From: Carpediemonas membranifera
Taxonomy: Eukaryota > Fornicata
DNA: 64,000 bases
Assembly (NCBI GenBank): GCA_019828565.1
Contig: JAHDYR010000053.1
Span: 930,001 to 994,000 of the forward strand
Reading direction: 5' to 3'
Position numbers and translations under genes: made by a program. How positions within the stretch are numbered: position 1 is the stretch's first letter; each line of letters starts with the position of its first letter. Shown here in pieces: positions 1-9,795 of the stretch. A model generated the notes under the pieces. It saw only the letters and a program-made list of their open reading frames with translations. It was not told the origin of the DNA and ran no database searches.

Positions 1-83
1 CCCATTTATATATACTTCCCACTTTACATCACAAGAGCGGTATTATCAGTACTGCTGCTCCATCTGTCCATCAGTGCTTTATC

Positions 84-221
84 ATGGGTGCTGTGAAGGA
101 ATGTGCGATTGATCTTGATTGGTCTGGACTTGACCGTATCTCCAGGCTAATGCCCCCCAATTACCCCCAGGTGTATCACCGAGCGTTCCACCACAGCTTT
201 GACATTGTTGACTCCGATTGA
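84..221 (+). CDS. small ORF, possible 45-aa protein or 3' end of a gene from the left
   Basis: An ATG opens a 45-codon frame ending in TGA. The same frame is open back to base 3, so this could also be the last exon of a gene that starts left of the window. The peptide has mixed composition with several Trp, His and Asp residues and no recognisable motif. The next gene begins 200 bases downstream on the same strand. It may be a chance ORF; I list it because the frame is open from the window edge and the surrounding DNA is otherwise empty. Confidence 0.25.
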   Translation: MGAVKECAIDLDWSGLDRISRLMPPNYPQVYHRAFHHSFDIVDSD

Positions 222-422
222 CTTAATCATGTTGGATTGGTTGAACACGTTTCTTCATTTCTTGTATGCACCCCTACAAGATCAATCAAGCATACGAGTC
301 AAGTTTTTTCATTTCAGTCAACTTTCGGACTCTTGTTCCCCAGTCAAATTCTTTTTTTCCTTTTTCTGATTGAGCTAGTCAGGTGACTGGACGAGAACTA
401 TAATTTTTCTAATCGCAGTGAG

Positions 423-1148
423 ATGCACGGTAACCTTCCGCGCCAGCCTTTGCGTCAACAAAGGTCAGCAAATCCGATTTTCACGGTAGACACGAAGATT
501 CGATCATTTTCGAATCAGACGACAAGTTGCGTGAGAAACGCAATGGGAACGAAGGAGAGCATTAGTTCCATCAGCAAGAGTTCTGTGGATGCGATTTCTC
601 TTGCTCAATCGTCTTCTTTCCCCACAAGGGACGAATCTGATGAGTTCAGCTGTGATTTCTCTGAGCTTCCTTCTATCCGAGAGCTATCGATCCACGAGCT
701 TCACACCTTGACTAGGTCCACTCATCAACCAACATTAACAGCGGAATGCTTCTCCATGCTCTCAGAGAACGACAGTCCTTCAATGATCGAGCTCGAATCG
801 ACGATGGTGGACGCCTCACTCTACGAGATTCCCGAGGACGCCTTCAGCGACAACAGCGAGCGCCTATCCTTCCACCCAGCTGACGAGGAGGACAACTACG
901 ACGTCTACGACTCGGATTCGTCGTCGACTCTACCATCCATTGGTCCCATCGAAATACCACGCCTTACTCTTAACGACGTGCAGTACAACTGTTCCAGTGC
1001 TAGTACGGTATCTATGGCGCCTAGGAAGCGCGAAGGCTTTATTTCTCGCTTCATAAGGGCCATTGCAAACGTGTTCGCACTTGCTATCTTCAGAATCATC
1101 GACTTCGTAGCGCTGAGGCCTGGATTTGACTCCGTTCTCTCTCAATAA
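423..1148 (+). CDS. unknown acidic, Ser-rich protein with a hydrophobic C-terminal helix
   Basis: The 241-residue frame starts at an ATG preceded by an AT-rich leader. The first ~195 residues are rich in Ser, Glu and Asp and look disordered, with acidic stretches around 130-165. Near residues 205-230 a basic patch (APRKREGF) is followed by a stretch rich in Ile, Phe, Ala and Val. That could be a tail anchor or a membrane-binding amphipathic helix. I recognise no family. The coding call rests on length, the ATG and residue composition. A tail-anchored protein on the cytosolic face of a membrane is an inference. Confidence 0.5.
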   Translation: MHGNLPRQPLRQQRSANPIFTVDTKIRSFSNQTTSCVRNAMGTKESISSISKSSVDAISLAQSSSFPTRDESDEFSCDFSELPSIRELSIHELHTLTRSTHQPTLTAECFSMLSENDSPSMIELESTMVDASLYEIPEDAFSDNSERLSFHPADEEDNYDVYDSDSSSTLPSIGPIEIPRLTLNDVQYNCSSASTVSMAPRKREGFISRFIRAIANVFALAIFRIIDFVALRPGFDSVLSQ

Positions 1149-1419
1149 CTTCTCTCTTTTGTATTCATAAACGCCTGCGCTTAAAATTTTCACTGGCAGA
1201 CGGTCAATGACGGTCTCGAATCCTCCATGAAAGGATTCTCGACAATTGAGGACCATTGCGTCGTTGTGCCACCATAGATCCCAGCTAGCACTACCCAGCG
1301 AGGCAATGTGCCTTCCGACTCAGTTTCACTTTAGTGTGTTTTCTCGCGGCAGCGACAAACCACCAGATATCCATCATCGTATCTACATTATTTACAGTTC
1401 ATATACATGAGTGAGGACA
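1149..1419. other. intergenic, nothing recognised
   Basis: The gap lies between the 3' ends of two convergent genes. I see no tRNA-like B box, repeat or convincing ORF. Confidence 0.4.
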
Positions 1420-2187
1420 TTAACAGCTAGATACAAGGGTGGGGTTCGTGAGGAGGTAGACACGCTGGTGGCGGCGAGAGGGGTCGTCGGGGTCGCGGAT
1501 GATCGGAGCAACGGTGCGGACGAAGTGGCCGATTATGGCGCTCCAGCGGGGCGCGGGGGTTGATGCATGAGACGTGGGGGTGTCGAGATTGGCACCGTTG
1601 GCGGCAATACGGGCGGAAGCGGGCTGTTCTGCATTAAGGTAAGGCTCCTCCTGCTTCTTGCTGTAGTAGTGTGTAGCGAGAACCTCGCCATGGGAGTCTT
1701 CCAGCTGGTTGATGTGCGCTACACCGACCTGCGCACAGAGTTTCATGCGGATCTTTTGCAGATGGCTTGCCACGTGAATTCTCGACAAGCCATTGACGTT
1801 CATAAGGCGAAGAATGTACTTCGGCTGAGCGCTGCGAACGCCAAGAGTGAGTAGAATGGTCATGAACCTGTCCTGAAGCTCTCCTTTCCACTCTATGCGA
1901 TTCAGGTTGTCTTTCGGGACAGAGTTCCACACAGGGAAGCGAGGAACGGACGCCAGTTGGGCAACAGTCACGAGATGCTGTGGATTAGCATTCACAGTGG
2001 TTGATGTATTCATTATTGCGGCGTTGCTTTGCATTCTTTCTTCCCAACTCGTACTGGAGGAAGTGAGATCGACACATCTCGACACATACTTTCTGACACC
2101 GCTCAGATATCACCCTGCCGCCACCCTGATAGCCCCGCTTGCCCCCCCGGAGGGAGTGACATCGTACATTTCGTCAGAGTCGGCCAT
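1420..2187 (-). CDS. GARP/Myb-like (SHAQKF-type) DNA-binding protein, one intron
   Basis: Exon 1 runs 2187-2114 from an ATG and exon 2 runs 2053-1420. A 60-nt GT-AG intron (2054-2113) joins them in frame to give 235 residues; without splicing the ATG frame hits a stop after 25 codons. Residues ~76-130 form a GARP-type Myb domain: a Trp followed by GEL, then LMNVNGLSRIHVASHLQKIR, which closely matches the [20 protein letters not shown]-like recognition helix of plant B-type regulators and Giardia GARP proteins. There is no receiver domain, and the rest is low-complexity. A nuclear transcription factor is the likely role; the targets are unknown. Confidence 0.8.
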
Positions 2188-2959
2188 TACATCAATTGAA
2201 TGAGCTGATATCACGCTATTACAGTGTCAGCCGAATCGACAAAGTCTGGCTATTATGCTTTATACTGCATAGCAAGGTCTCTGACATCAAAATACCCACG
2301 ATTCCGCTCTCATATCAGCAGTATCCAAATATAGCTTCGCCATAAATCTCGGATTTGAGACGATTGAAAGACAAATGTTGACTCACGGAGCCCAACACCA
2401 GGAACTGTGGCATGCAGCAGTGGGTGTCTGGCATGATGCTTTACAGCTGGATTTCTGCAGTGTATTGCTACAGTGTGCTTTGAGTTCAGACCGAAGCAAG
2501 ACCGATGTTGACCACATAAATGTGGTAAAATGATGCTGGGACAGACAAAACTACCCGAACATGCTGCGGCGGGCGGTGCATGGTCTCGGGGAGGGCCAGA
2601 TGCCGCGGCATCGTCAGCCTGTCTGTGGGAGTGCGAAAGTAACAGGGCAAAAAGCGATGTTAGACCACCAAGTTCCGACAGAATCCATCATTAAAAGAGG
2701 CTGATCGCTCTCGCATCGGCGCAGTCGATATACTTCAAACACTCGTGGTGTACTTCGAAATGACGCATTGTTTGAAGTTGAGAAACACGTGTAGGACGAA
2801 TAGAGACAGTAAAAGCATCAATCTACCTGTAATGAAGCTTTCTTAGTCGTAACTTATCAAGGTGCCATCTTCATCGTTCGAACTGTTCGACGCTGTTCGA
2901 TGTCGAGATATTTAAGCGCGTTAAACTGGAGCCCAAGAGCGAATGCTATCCGCAATAAT
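2188..2959. other. 772-bp gene-poor spacer
   Basis: It lies between the 5' end of the GARP gene and the 3' end of the helicase gene. It is mixed AT-rich DNA, and I found no tRNA, clear repeat or convincing ORF. The part near 2188-2300 presumably holds the GARP promoter, but I recognise no element. Confidence 0.4.
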
Positions 2960-5308
2960 TTAGTGCTTCCGGGCCCGCTTGCCACCGCCCGCCTTCCGGT
3001 TGGCCTCGTGGAACTTCCTGCGTTCCTCCTCCCACGCGAGCTTCTTCTCCTTCGCGATTTCTTCCTTCGCGATCGTCCGAGACGACTTCATCTGCCTTGC
3101 CGCACCCTTACCGGCCACGATCTTAACGCCCTTAGCCTTCGGGGCCTTGGGCTGGCCCTGCCTCATTCTAGGGGCGACGTACGCGGCCCTGCTGTCTTCT
3201 GCCGTGCCAGTCTGGGGCATGGACATCGCACTGTTCTTCTTCCAGCTCTGGTACTGGTTGGACTTCTTATCGCCGGTAACCCGCACTTTAACGCCAGCAT
3301 CGTTAGTGATGATGCGGGTGCGGCTCTTGAGGTCGCCCTGCTGGTCCTTGTTGACGTTGACGTACTGCTTGGACTTCTTGTCCCATCGGGTGACCATGCC
3401 CTTCGCCCTGAACGCGCTCATGTCATCCCCGACCATCTCGCTCACCTGTTCGTCGAGGTGCTTCTGTCTCGTGTCACCCATGTTCGCTCCGATGGCCAGG
3501 AACTGCTCGTCCAGCACCCGCTGCCGCTCATACGTTAGGAAACCTGCCTCCACGTACTTGTCTGCTCTGGCTGCGAGCGAGTCCTTGCCCCCCTCCATGG
3601 AGACAGCCACACGGCCCTTCCTCTGCTTCTTGCCGGCACTCCGGAACTTGGCGATCTTGGCGTCGTCTTGCATTCTCTTGTCGACCCACATGTCCGCAAT
3701 CTCTCGCCCGGTGTCGCTCTTGTTGTTGCTCGCACTCAGCTCCATCGCACTCGCTCGGCTCCGGTATTTCGACACTGCCTGAAGGAACTCGTGCCGCTTC
3801 ACGTCGCCGTCGCTGGATACGAGCAGCGGGTGGACCTGCGCGACATCCACCTCGGATGCTCCCTCCTTGCCGGGCCGAGAGGCGCCATCTCTTTTGCGGC
3901 AGTAGGCCAAGAAAGCCTTCCCGGCATCCTCCATAAGCTTGGCGAGCTCCGCATCCTCCATCGCAATCTTGACCTGAGATCCGACCGTATCTATCAGATA
4001 TTGTGGTATCACGCCAAGCGGTCCGATCTGACCAGATCTAGTGGGTCCAGGGATCGGGATCCCGAGGAAACGGTGGACGTCGACGAGGTAGGGCAGGTCA
4101 GCGTGCTCTACAAGTGACCAGGCGACACCGGGTCGACCAGCCCTGGCGACACGGCCCGTGCGGTGCACGAAGAGCTTGCTGCTGTAGGGGAAGTCGTAGT
4201 TGATGACCATGTTCAAATGGGGGATGTCGAGGCCTCGGGCCGCGGCGTCCGTGGCGACGAGGATGTCGTGTACACCACTGCGGAAGCCGGCCATGATGTC
4301 CCGGCGGGCAGAGACGTCGAGGGCGTTATAAATGGCCTTCGCCTTGTGCCCCATGCGGTTGAGCAGGCCCATGATGAACTCGCAGTGGTGCCGCGAGCAG
4401 CAGAAGATGAGCAGCTTGCCGCCCTTCCACTGCGACGTCAGCAACTGGCACAGGGCCGCGGGCTTATCGTCGGATCGCGTGTAGACGTTCTCGATGGTCA
4501 GCGTGCTGCTCAGCTTCTCCTCATCAGCCAGACGGACGTGCTCTGCGTCCCTCAACTTGGCAGCCCTAAACTGCACCAAGGACTCAGGCAGCGTGGCAGA
4601 GACGAGGACCCGCTGGGCCGACTCGGGCACCTGGTCGATGGTGGTGGTCACCGCCTCGAGGTGCTGGGGCGAGAGAAGCTCGTCTGCCTCATCTAGCACC
4701 AGGAACTGCAGGCGAGAGAGGTTGAGACTGTCGCCGCCAGCCTTGATCTGCGTGATGATGTCCGCCAGACGCTTGGGGGTAGAAACTAGGATGTCTGGTG
4801 CTGGAGAAGAAGCCAGTCGAAGGAACTGCTCTTCAATCTTCGCATTTCCGTGGATCCCGAAGACGGACAGGGCCGGCTTGCGGCACTTGGCGAGCTTGAG
4901 GGCGACACCGACTGTCTGGGAAACGAGGTCGATGGTAGGTACGAGAATGATAGCTCTAGGGCCGAACACCTGGGCGTGGTCGCCAAGCTTGGCGATGATT
5001 GGGATGAGGAAGGACGCCGTCTTGCCAGAACCCGTGCGGGATTTGATCAGCGCGTCGTTCCCGTTCATGATGGTCGGAATAGCCTTGCGCTGAATGGGAC
5101 TGGGCAGTTGGAAGCCGAGCTTGTTGATAATGGCCTGGACAAGGTCTTCATCAAGCCCCTCGAAGCAGAAGAAGCCATGAGTGCGGCGTTTCTTCTTCTT
5201 CTCCTCGGTGCCGGTCTTTTCAGACGGATCCTCAGGGAAATGCACTAGATCACATTCCTCACCACCTGAAAAGTGCACAAGATCCTCTAGATCGTCGTAT
5301 TCAACCAT
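2960..5308 (-). CDS. DBP10: DEAD-box RNA helicase Dbp10/DDX54, 60S ribosome biogenesis
   Basis: I chose the ATG at 5308 (MVEYDD), giving 782 residues; upstream in-frame codons are only GTG. Helicase motifs are complete: aromatic-glycine/Q motif at ~45-75, SRTGSGKT (90-97), VLDEADE (204-210), SAT (237-239) and HRTGRVARAG (382-391). The C-terminal third is Lys-rich and holds the Dbp10 signature region (TRWDKKSKQYVNVN, then the Tyr-Gln-Ser-Trp-Lys-Lys stretch near residue 710). That separates it from other DEAD-box proteins. In yeast and human the protein acts in the nucleolus on 25S/28S rRNA during large-subunit assembly. The N-terminal acidic segment is short compared with the human protein. 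Confidence 0.9.
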   Translation of the reverse strand: MVEYDDLEDLVHFSGGEECDLVHFPEDPSEKTGTEEKKKKRRTHGFFCFEGLDEDLVQAIINKLGFQLPSPIQRKAIPTIMNGNDALIKSRTGSGKTASFLIPIIAKLGDHAQVFGPRAIILVPTIDLVSQTVGVALKLAKCRKPALSVFGIHGNAKIEEQFLRLASSPAPDILVSTPKRLADIITQIKAGGDSLNLSRLQFLVLDEADELLSPQHLEAVTTTIDQVPESAQRVLVSATLPESLVQFRAAKLRDAEHVRLADEEKLSSTLTIENVYTRSDDKPAALCQLLTSQWKGGKLLIFCCSRHHCEFIMGLLNRMGHKAKAIYNALDVSARRDIMAGFRSGVHDILVATDAAARGLDIPHLNMVINYDFPYSSKLFVHRTGRVARAGRPGVAWSLVEHADLPYLVDVHRFLGIPIPGPTRSGQIGPLGVIPQYLIDTVGSQVKIAMEDAELAKLMEDAGKAFLAYCRKRDGASRPGKEGASEVDVAQVHPLLVSSDGDVKRHEFLQAVSKYRSRASAMELSASNNKSDTGREIADMWVDKRMQDDAKIAKFRSAGKKQRKGRVAVSMEGGKDSLAARADKYVEAGFLTYERQRVLDEQFLAIGANMGDTRQKHLDEQVSEMVGDDMSAFRAKGMVTRWDKKSKQYVNVNKDQQGDLKSRTRIITNDAGVKVRVTGDKKSNQYQSWKKNSAMSMPQTGTAEDSRAAYVAPRMRQGQPKAPKAKGVKIVAGKGAARQMKSSRTIAKEEIAKEKKLAWEEERRKFHEANRKAGGGKRARKH

Positions 5309-5473
5309 GAAGCGCACGATCTCGGGCAGGATAAGCACAAATTGTATGTGCTATTGAAGGGTCTCCCCCCAGAAACGATGTGTCTTGCCACGTCGCCGTC
5401 ATCGCTTTAACAGTCATCATCTCATCGTATGAAGCACTTGAGTGACTCAGTGAAGTCATAAGGAGTAAATCTA

Positions 5474-5507
5474 TGTGCTGCGCAGGATTAGAATTGTTAA
5501 GTCCAAA
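5474..5507 (+). repeat. left direct repeat flanking the Fanzor gene
   Basis: This 34-bp sequence contains GTGCTGCGCAGGATTAGAAT and recurs in the same orientation at 7858-7891 with two mismatches, both near the 3' end. It lies ~110 bp beyond the Fanzor stop codon, where a guide-RNA or element end would be expected by analogy with TnpB loci. Confidence 0.85.
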
Positions 5508-5578
5508 GCAGAAGTGATCCAAGCAGCATCAGGATCGCAGTGTGGTTCATCATACTCTATCAATCGTGCGCTGCATAT

Positions 5579-5598
5579 CACGCGCGCTGCAGCGCGTG
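5579..5598. other. GC-rich hairpin just downstream of the Fanzor stop codon
   Basis: CACGCGC (5579-5585) and GCGCGTG (5592-5598) form a perfect 7-bp stem around a 6-nt loop; a 14-bp perfect palindrome centred on CTGCAG (5583-5596) overlaps it. It lies 19 bp past the gene's stop codon, read on the minus strand. It could belong to a guide-type RNA or element end; that is inference. Confidence 0.5.
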
Positions 5599-5616
5599 CT
5601 TGCTCAACTTAGCAAG

Positions 5617-7408
5617 TTAATGATAGCGAGGAAGAGCACCTCTCTGGGAGTCGTAGTGGAAAGGAGATTGCTCTATCTGATCTGAAGTTGCATCGTAGGT
5701 GCACCAAAGGATGTTCTCGCTGGCGCTCTTATCTCGGTGAGAGAGATTGAGAAGTATGTCTCTCTGCTCGGGATGCCGACGTAGCCGTTCAACGCGCCAT
5801 GGAGCTCCCTCGCACGCGGGATTCTGGCAGAGCATGGTGCGGTGTGTGTGCACCACACGTCTGAAGTGTGCTTTGCAGTATGGGCACACGATGGAAGTGC
5901 GGAATTCCGAGACCATGTCGACACTCACGACGACGTTGTGCCGGAGCATGATGCCAGGAAGAGCTTGAGCAAAGTGTCGGTACGGAGCACAGGAGGGAGT
6001 GCCGGCGGAACCGAACAGTGCAGCCCCATACGCGACTTCGAGGTGATTGGGCTCCGGGGGGCGCCCGCCGAGATCATCCAGGAGTTGACGTCCAGCCCGG
6101 GCGAAGTGCTTCAGGCGCAGACAGTGATTGGCAAAAACTCGCACGGCGGAAACACTTTCTCGTCCCCTCGTTGATGATCTGAACGATGTTCTCATGGACA
6201 AACCTAATCGACTGTTTGAGAGCCTCTAGACTTGTCGTTTTGAACGATGCTGCGCTCATATTCATGCGGAAAGAGAGGGTGGCAGTGTAGCCACACTTAG
6301 CGAGAACGCCAGATACACTCTGCCCGTCTGGGCGGCGGATCGTGTAGCCGCCCAGCGACCGAGCACCAGGGTCGAAGCCCATGAGAGCTTGAATGTCCGG
6401 GGCAGGAGTAGCCTCGGCGTCATCCTGACCGAGCCGAGCCCGCTTGTTATTGCTACCCTTTTTGTACGTGGGCCGGTCAGCCACCCGACCGCCACTGTAT
6501 TTCTCGCGACCCACCCAAACCGCCACAGCAACAGAGACCCCGTCAGTCTTCACAGAGAGCACTCTGCGGAGCTTGGTGATGTCGCCGTGATCACGCTCGT
6601 ATTCAGCCACCTGCTCGTCGGTCAAATTCTTGGTTGCTGACCAATTCACGTGCACACGCAGGCGCCTCTTCATCGCTGGGGTGAGCGCTGTTACTCCGCG
6701 CTCGAGGGTCATGAACCCAGGCCTGACCGGTGCCATCGGCACGAACGGAATGAGCTTCGGCTCTGGCAGGGCATGACTGAGCTCGAGGTTCACGGCACGA
6801 GTGAGTGTGACCAGCTTGGTCACTGCAGCACTCATGCGCGTGACGCACGACAGCACGCCGACGAGGGCCTCGGCCACGGTACCAGTGCGACCCACCCGTT
6901 GCCCCTCGGGCAATGCATGTATTTAAGGATGATACCTGTCATGATCGGCGGCTATGGCGGCAACCTCAGTGTCGAGCTCGCCTAGGGTGTCGAGAAAATC
7001 CTGTCGAACACCCGGCTGATCATGGAGGAGCGGACGCACCCGTTCTAATCCAGCACGAAGACGGGTCAGGTACCCGGGTGACGCGCGCGAGAGCCAGACC
7101 CGGGTGGCTGTGGAGTACTCACCCAACCAGCTCTGAAATGGCGCTGCAATTCCAACGTAGGCTTCCCTGAAGTCCCGGACGAGTGGGGTTATGTCAGGGT
7201 CCCTCCACATCGCCAGGTCGCCAATCCACCTGCACCGATCCGCTGCCTTTGCCTTCGACACCTTTTGCTGAGCAATACTGACGATCTGCGCGAGGACCTC
7301 CTGGTCGAACAGGTTGACCGTCCTCGGTGGGGTCAACGCGTGCGCAGATGCAGAGACGCACGCAAGCAGGCAAGTGAATGTGTACTTAGCCTGCGTGAAA
7401 GAATGCAT
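5617..7408 (-). pseudogene. Fanzor (eukaryotic TnpB-like, OMEGA-type) nuclease, frame interrupted
   Basis: Three collinear minus-strand segments make up the gene. Segment 1 (7408-6926, ATG start, 161 codons) ends at an in-frame TAA at 6925-6923. Segment 2 continues in the same frame to 6074. Segment 3 (to TAA at 5617) is offset by one base; the join lies in 6201-6074, most simply at an A5 run (6133-6137), or is a short intron. Nuclease signatures are intact: VKTDGVSVAVAV, then RuvC-I GFDPGARSLGGYTI (Asp at 6373-6371); SEFRTS with the Glu used in the rearranged Fanzor active site (5907-5905); a CPYC...C...C zinc finger; and RuvC-III RDKSASENIL (Asp at 5733-5731). Known Fanzors are RNA-guided DNA nucleases carried by eukaryotic transposons and viruses. 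Two lesions suggest decay, unless one is an assembly error. Confidence 0.8.
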
Positions 7409-8213
7409 GCTGGGTTCAAGATTTCCTCGCCTCCGCCGTTAATCTCGCCAATGGCCTTGTTAACGGAAGCCTTCACCGTGTTTATCTTGGAAGGCATTGG
7501 AGTCTATTGAGCTGCATGCATCGATCATTTCTTTTCGGGGTTCATCAGCTAGCAGCATCCCTCAAAACACAAGAAACCAGCATCATACAGCACAAAGCGT
7601 CTTTACTACCAGCTACAACCGCTTTCCACCACTAGTGTCTCTCACAACAGACGAAGATGACGAAGACGACGACGACATGAGCTTCAGACGCCGGCAATGG
7701 ACGACAGATGAGCGCGTAACAGACGAGCACAGACGCGAAAGAAGACAGCAGCGTTAACGATGGACGACAGACGACGCATCTTTTCGTGCAGACCGACGAC
7801 TGAAAGCACGAAAGCCCGATGGTACAGACGAGGGCTGAAGTGGGTGAGTGGAGGTAGTGTGCTGCGCAGGATTAGAATTGTTGAGTCTAAACCCTCATGT
7901 CCGCCCCCCTTCTGGTGTATGACAGGTGGGCCGTCAGACTGAACCAGTTCAGTCCTCTGGAGTTCATCCCAGGGGGGTCGACAGCCTAAGTCACCTTTAC
8001 ATGAATCCTCCACATAAACCCTCTAAATACCACAATCAAGACGATATAAACTGCACAATGAGTGAGCGTGAGCTTCATGGATGCCTGAATGCCTATGCTC
8101 AGTCTGAGTGCTCAGTAGCAAGGCACAACAGAGGTATCCAAACAATTATGCACCCCGATCAAATGACGGAACAACACGAGTTCAACAAAATAACGTTTAG
8201 AAATGGCTGAAAC
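7409..8213. other. gene-poor spacer with GAC/GAN-rich simple sequence
   Basis: This stretch holds the right direct repeat and, at about 7655-7790, an imperfect GACGA-rich tract in which ATGGACGACAGA occurs twice. An 87-codon frame at 7497-7757 is low-complexity (Asp/Arg-rich), so I do not call it a gene. The rest shows nothing I recognise. Confidence 0.4.
7858..7891 (+). repeat. right direct repeat flanking the Fanzor gene
   Basis: This is the second copy of the 34-bp repeat at 5474-5507, same orientation, 32 of 34 matches with 25 consecutive identities. It lies ~450 bp upstream of the Fanzor start codon as read on the minus strand. Confidence 0.85.
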
Positions 8214-8803
8214 CTAGTTACAAGTCGGCTCGATCAGCTCACCCGTCGTGATTGGACTTAAACTGCCCATATCTCCGATAAACACCGAGCTCCCCCCTCG
8301 ATAAGCTGGGTCGACCCCACGCCACTCCTTGATAGCCTTCACACGGAGGACAACTGCCTGTACCTTCTGGTGGTAGTCAGAAAGCCTGTCGTTGGTGCAT
8401 GCTTCCTCTCGTCGGGAGGGCTTAGGGACCGCGTGCACCAGCGGACTTGTGATGTCGGCAAGGGTGGCTGGGGCAACCTCGGTCGGGGCCTCCTGCGGGG
8501 AGTCGTCTTGGCTGGACTCGTGGAGCTCGCGGAGACGGTCTGATAGGGATAGCTTGCACTTGACCGTGGGGGCGATGCGGGTCGATCTCTCGGATCGTGC
8601 CAAAGGCGAGTGGAACAATCGCTTCTTCTCGCTGCTGCGCATGGGAGTTTGGTTGAATCTTGCAGGCCTGAATGGAGTTCTGTTAAACGTTGGGCTCGAC
8701 GGTGGCGGCGAATCGGTTTCGTCGGGTTCAAGCATCAACAGAAGTGCTGCTTCAGTGTCAATTCTGGGTAAGTTTTGGTAAGGTATACGTACTCATCAGC
8801 CAT
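8214..8803 (-). CDS. unknown small protein, Pro/Ser-rich, one 29-nt intron
   Basis: The ATG at 8803 opens an 11-nt exon 1 (8803-8793). A 29-nt GT-AG intron (8764-8792; donor GTACGT, acceptor CTTACCCAG) joins it in frame to exon 2 (8763-8214). The product has 186 residues and begins MADEIDTEAALLLMLEP. Without splicing, a start at the internal ATG at 8735 would also work. The N-terminal half is rich in Pro, Ser, Thr and Arg with SP/TP sites, and the C-terminal ~50 residues (DYHQKVQAVVLRVKAIKEWR) look helical. I know no family. The clean splice supports a real gene. Confidence 0.6.
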
Positions 8804-9141
8804 TAATGCACAAGCAGTTTCGTATTAGGATCGTTCCGCCGAAATTTTGCTTAGAACTTGACCACAGTCGACGACGTTACAGAGTGACTCAAGCGACTCG
8901 GGAAATCAGACAGAAGCCTATCAGACGCAGTACGAACTGCTACCTTGACTGACCCTTTTTTTATACTTTCCACCCGATCGGGGCAGTCAAACTCATTTTT
9001 CTCTGCAACTCAATCGACTGCACCCAATTTTTGGAGTTCTGAAGCCAACCCAAGAACATACACATATCAACGTCATAAACCCGTCAAAGAACGTTTAAAC
9101 CAGCAACCAGCCAGCAAGACTTTTCTGCAACAATCACGGGG
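8804..9141. other. intergenic, nothing recognised
   Basis: Spacer upstream of one minus-strand gene and downstream of another. It has T-rich and A-rich patches and no tRNA-like or repeated sequence. Confidence 0.35.
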
Positions 9142-9795
9142 TCACCCTGACATCGAGCTCTTCTTCTGGATACTCAGGAGCTGCTCTCTGAGCTTGGCGT
9201 GCTCGGTCTCCTTCCTCTTGAGCTTGTGCTTGTACTGCTGCTCCCGCCTCCCCATCTTCCTACACTCGAGGTCGACCAGCTCGCGGGCATGGGCCTCGGT
9301 GTCCATCTCCCGGGCCTGGACATCACGCTGGTCGAGCAGCTGGCTATCCCTGGCACTGCTCTTGAGTCTCTCCTTCTTGAGCTCCTCTTGGATGTGGGAG
9401 ATGTCCCGGGATGACCGGGCATTCCCGGCCTCGAGCTGCGTCACGCGGTCGTTCATCTGCTGCTCGGCCCGCTGGTTGCCGACAGCGAGGTTGCACAGGA
9501 GGTCGAGGGCGTCGACGAGGCTGCGCTTGGAAGCAAGAGAACTGTCGAACGAAATATCGCTGATGCCGTATTTTTCAACTGTGGATGTAATAGTGGCCAT
9601 ACGGGCATTCATAGAGTGAGAAATAGTTCCAGGAGTCTTTGAAAGCTTGCTTGGGGCCGTTGTTTTGGGAGTATTCTCCGATTGCTGCTCCAGGTTGGTC
9701 ACTGGTGTGCCGCCGAAGTGCGCATCGCCGAAATAATCATCGAAAGCGTTCGCTTCCTGTTCAAGGTCATCAAACAGCTCCTTGATGTCCGTCAT
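9142..9795 (-). CDS. coiled-coil protein, ADIP/SSX2IP-like
   Basis: The 217-residue protein starts at the ATG at 9795 (MTDIKELFDD); the only earlier in-frame candidate is TTG. Residues ~110-217 are a continuous coiled coil. Its register and composition (DALDLLCNLAVGNQRAEQQM, then ...YKHKLKRKETEHAKLREQL) resemble the ADIP domain of SSX2IP/Msd1, which anchors microtubules at centrosomes and basal bodies. The first ~100 residues are acidic and polar. Family assignment is tentative because coiled coils converge easily. A basal-body role would fit the ciliary genes elsewhere in the window. Confidence 0.5.
   Translation of the reverse strand: MTDIKELFDDLEQEANAFDDYFGDAHFGGTPVTNLEQQSENTPKTTAPSKLSKTPGTISHSMNARMATITSTVEKYGISDISFDSSLASKRSLVDALDLLCNLAVGNQRAEQQMNDRVTQLEAGNARSSRDISHIQEELKKERLKSSARDSQLLDQRDVQAREMDTEAHARELVDLECRKMGRREQQYKHKLKRKETEHAKLREQLLSIQKKSSMSG

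Larger units (their letters stand above)
5474..7891. mobile_element. candidate Fanzor element bounded by 34-bp direct repeats
   Basis: The broken Fanzor gene (5617-7408, minus) sits between two direct repeats: 5474-5507 and 7858-7891. They are identical over 25 bp and match at 32 of 34 positions. A strong hairpin lies just past the gene's stop codon. I infer that the interval is one inserted unit. No terminal inverted repeats were evident, and the outer boundaries are set only by the repeats. Confidence 0.5.

Noticed and set aside
7497-7757. 87-codon Asp/Arg-rich plus-strand frame
   Set aside because: It is made mostly from a GACGA-type simple repeat and has no protein-like core.
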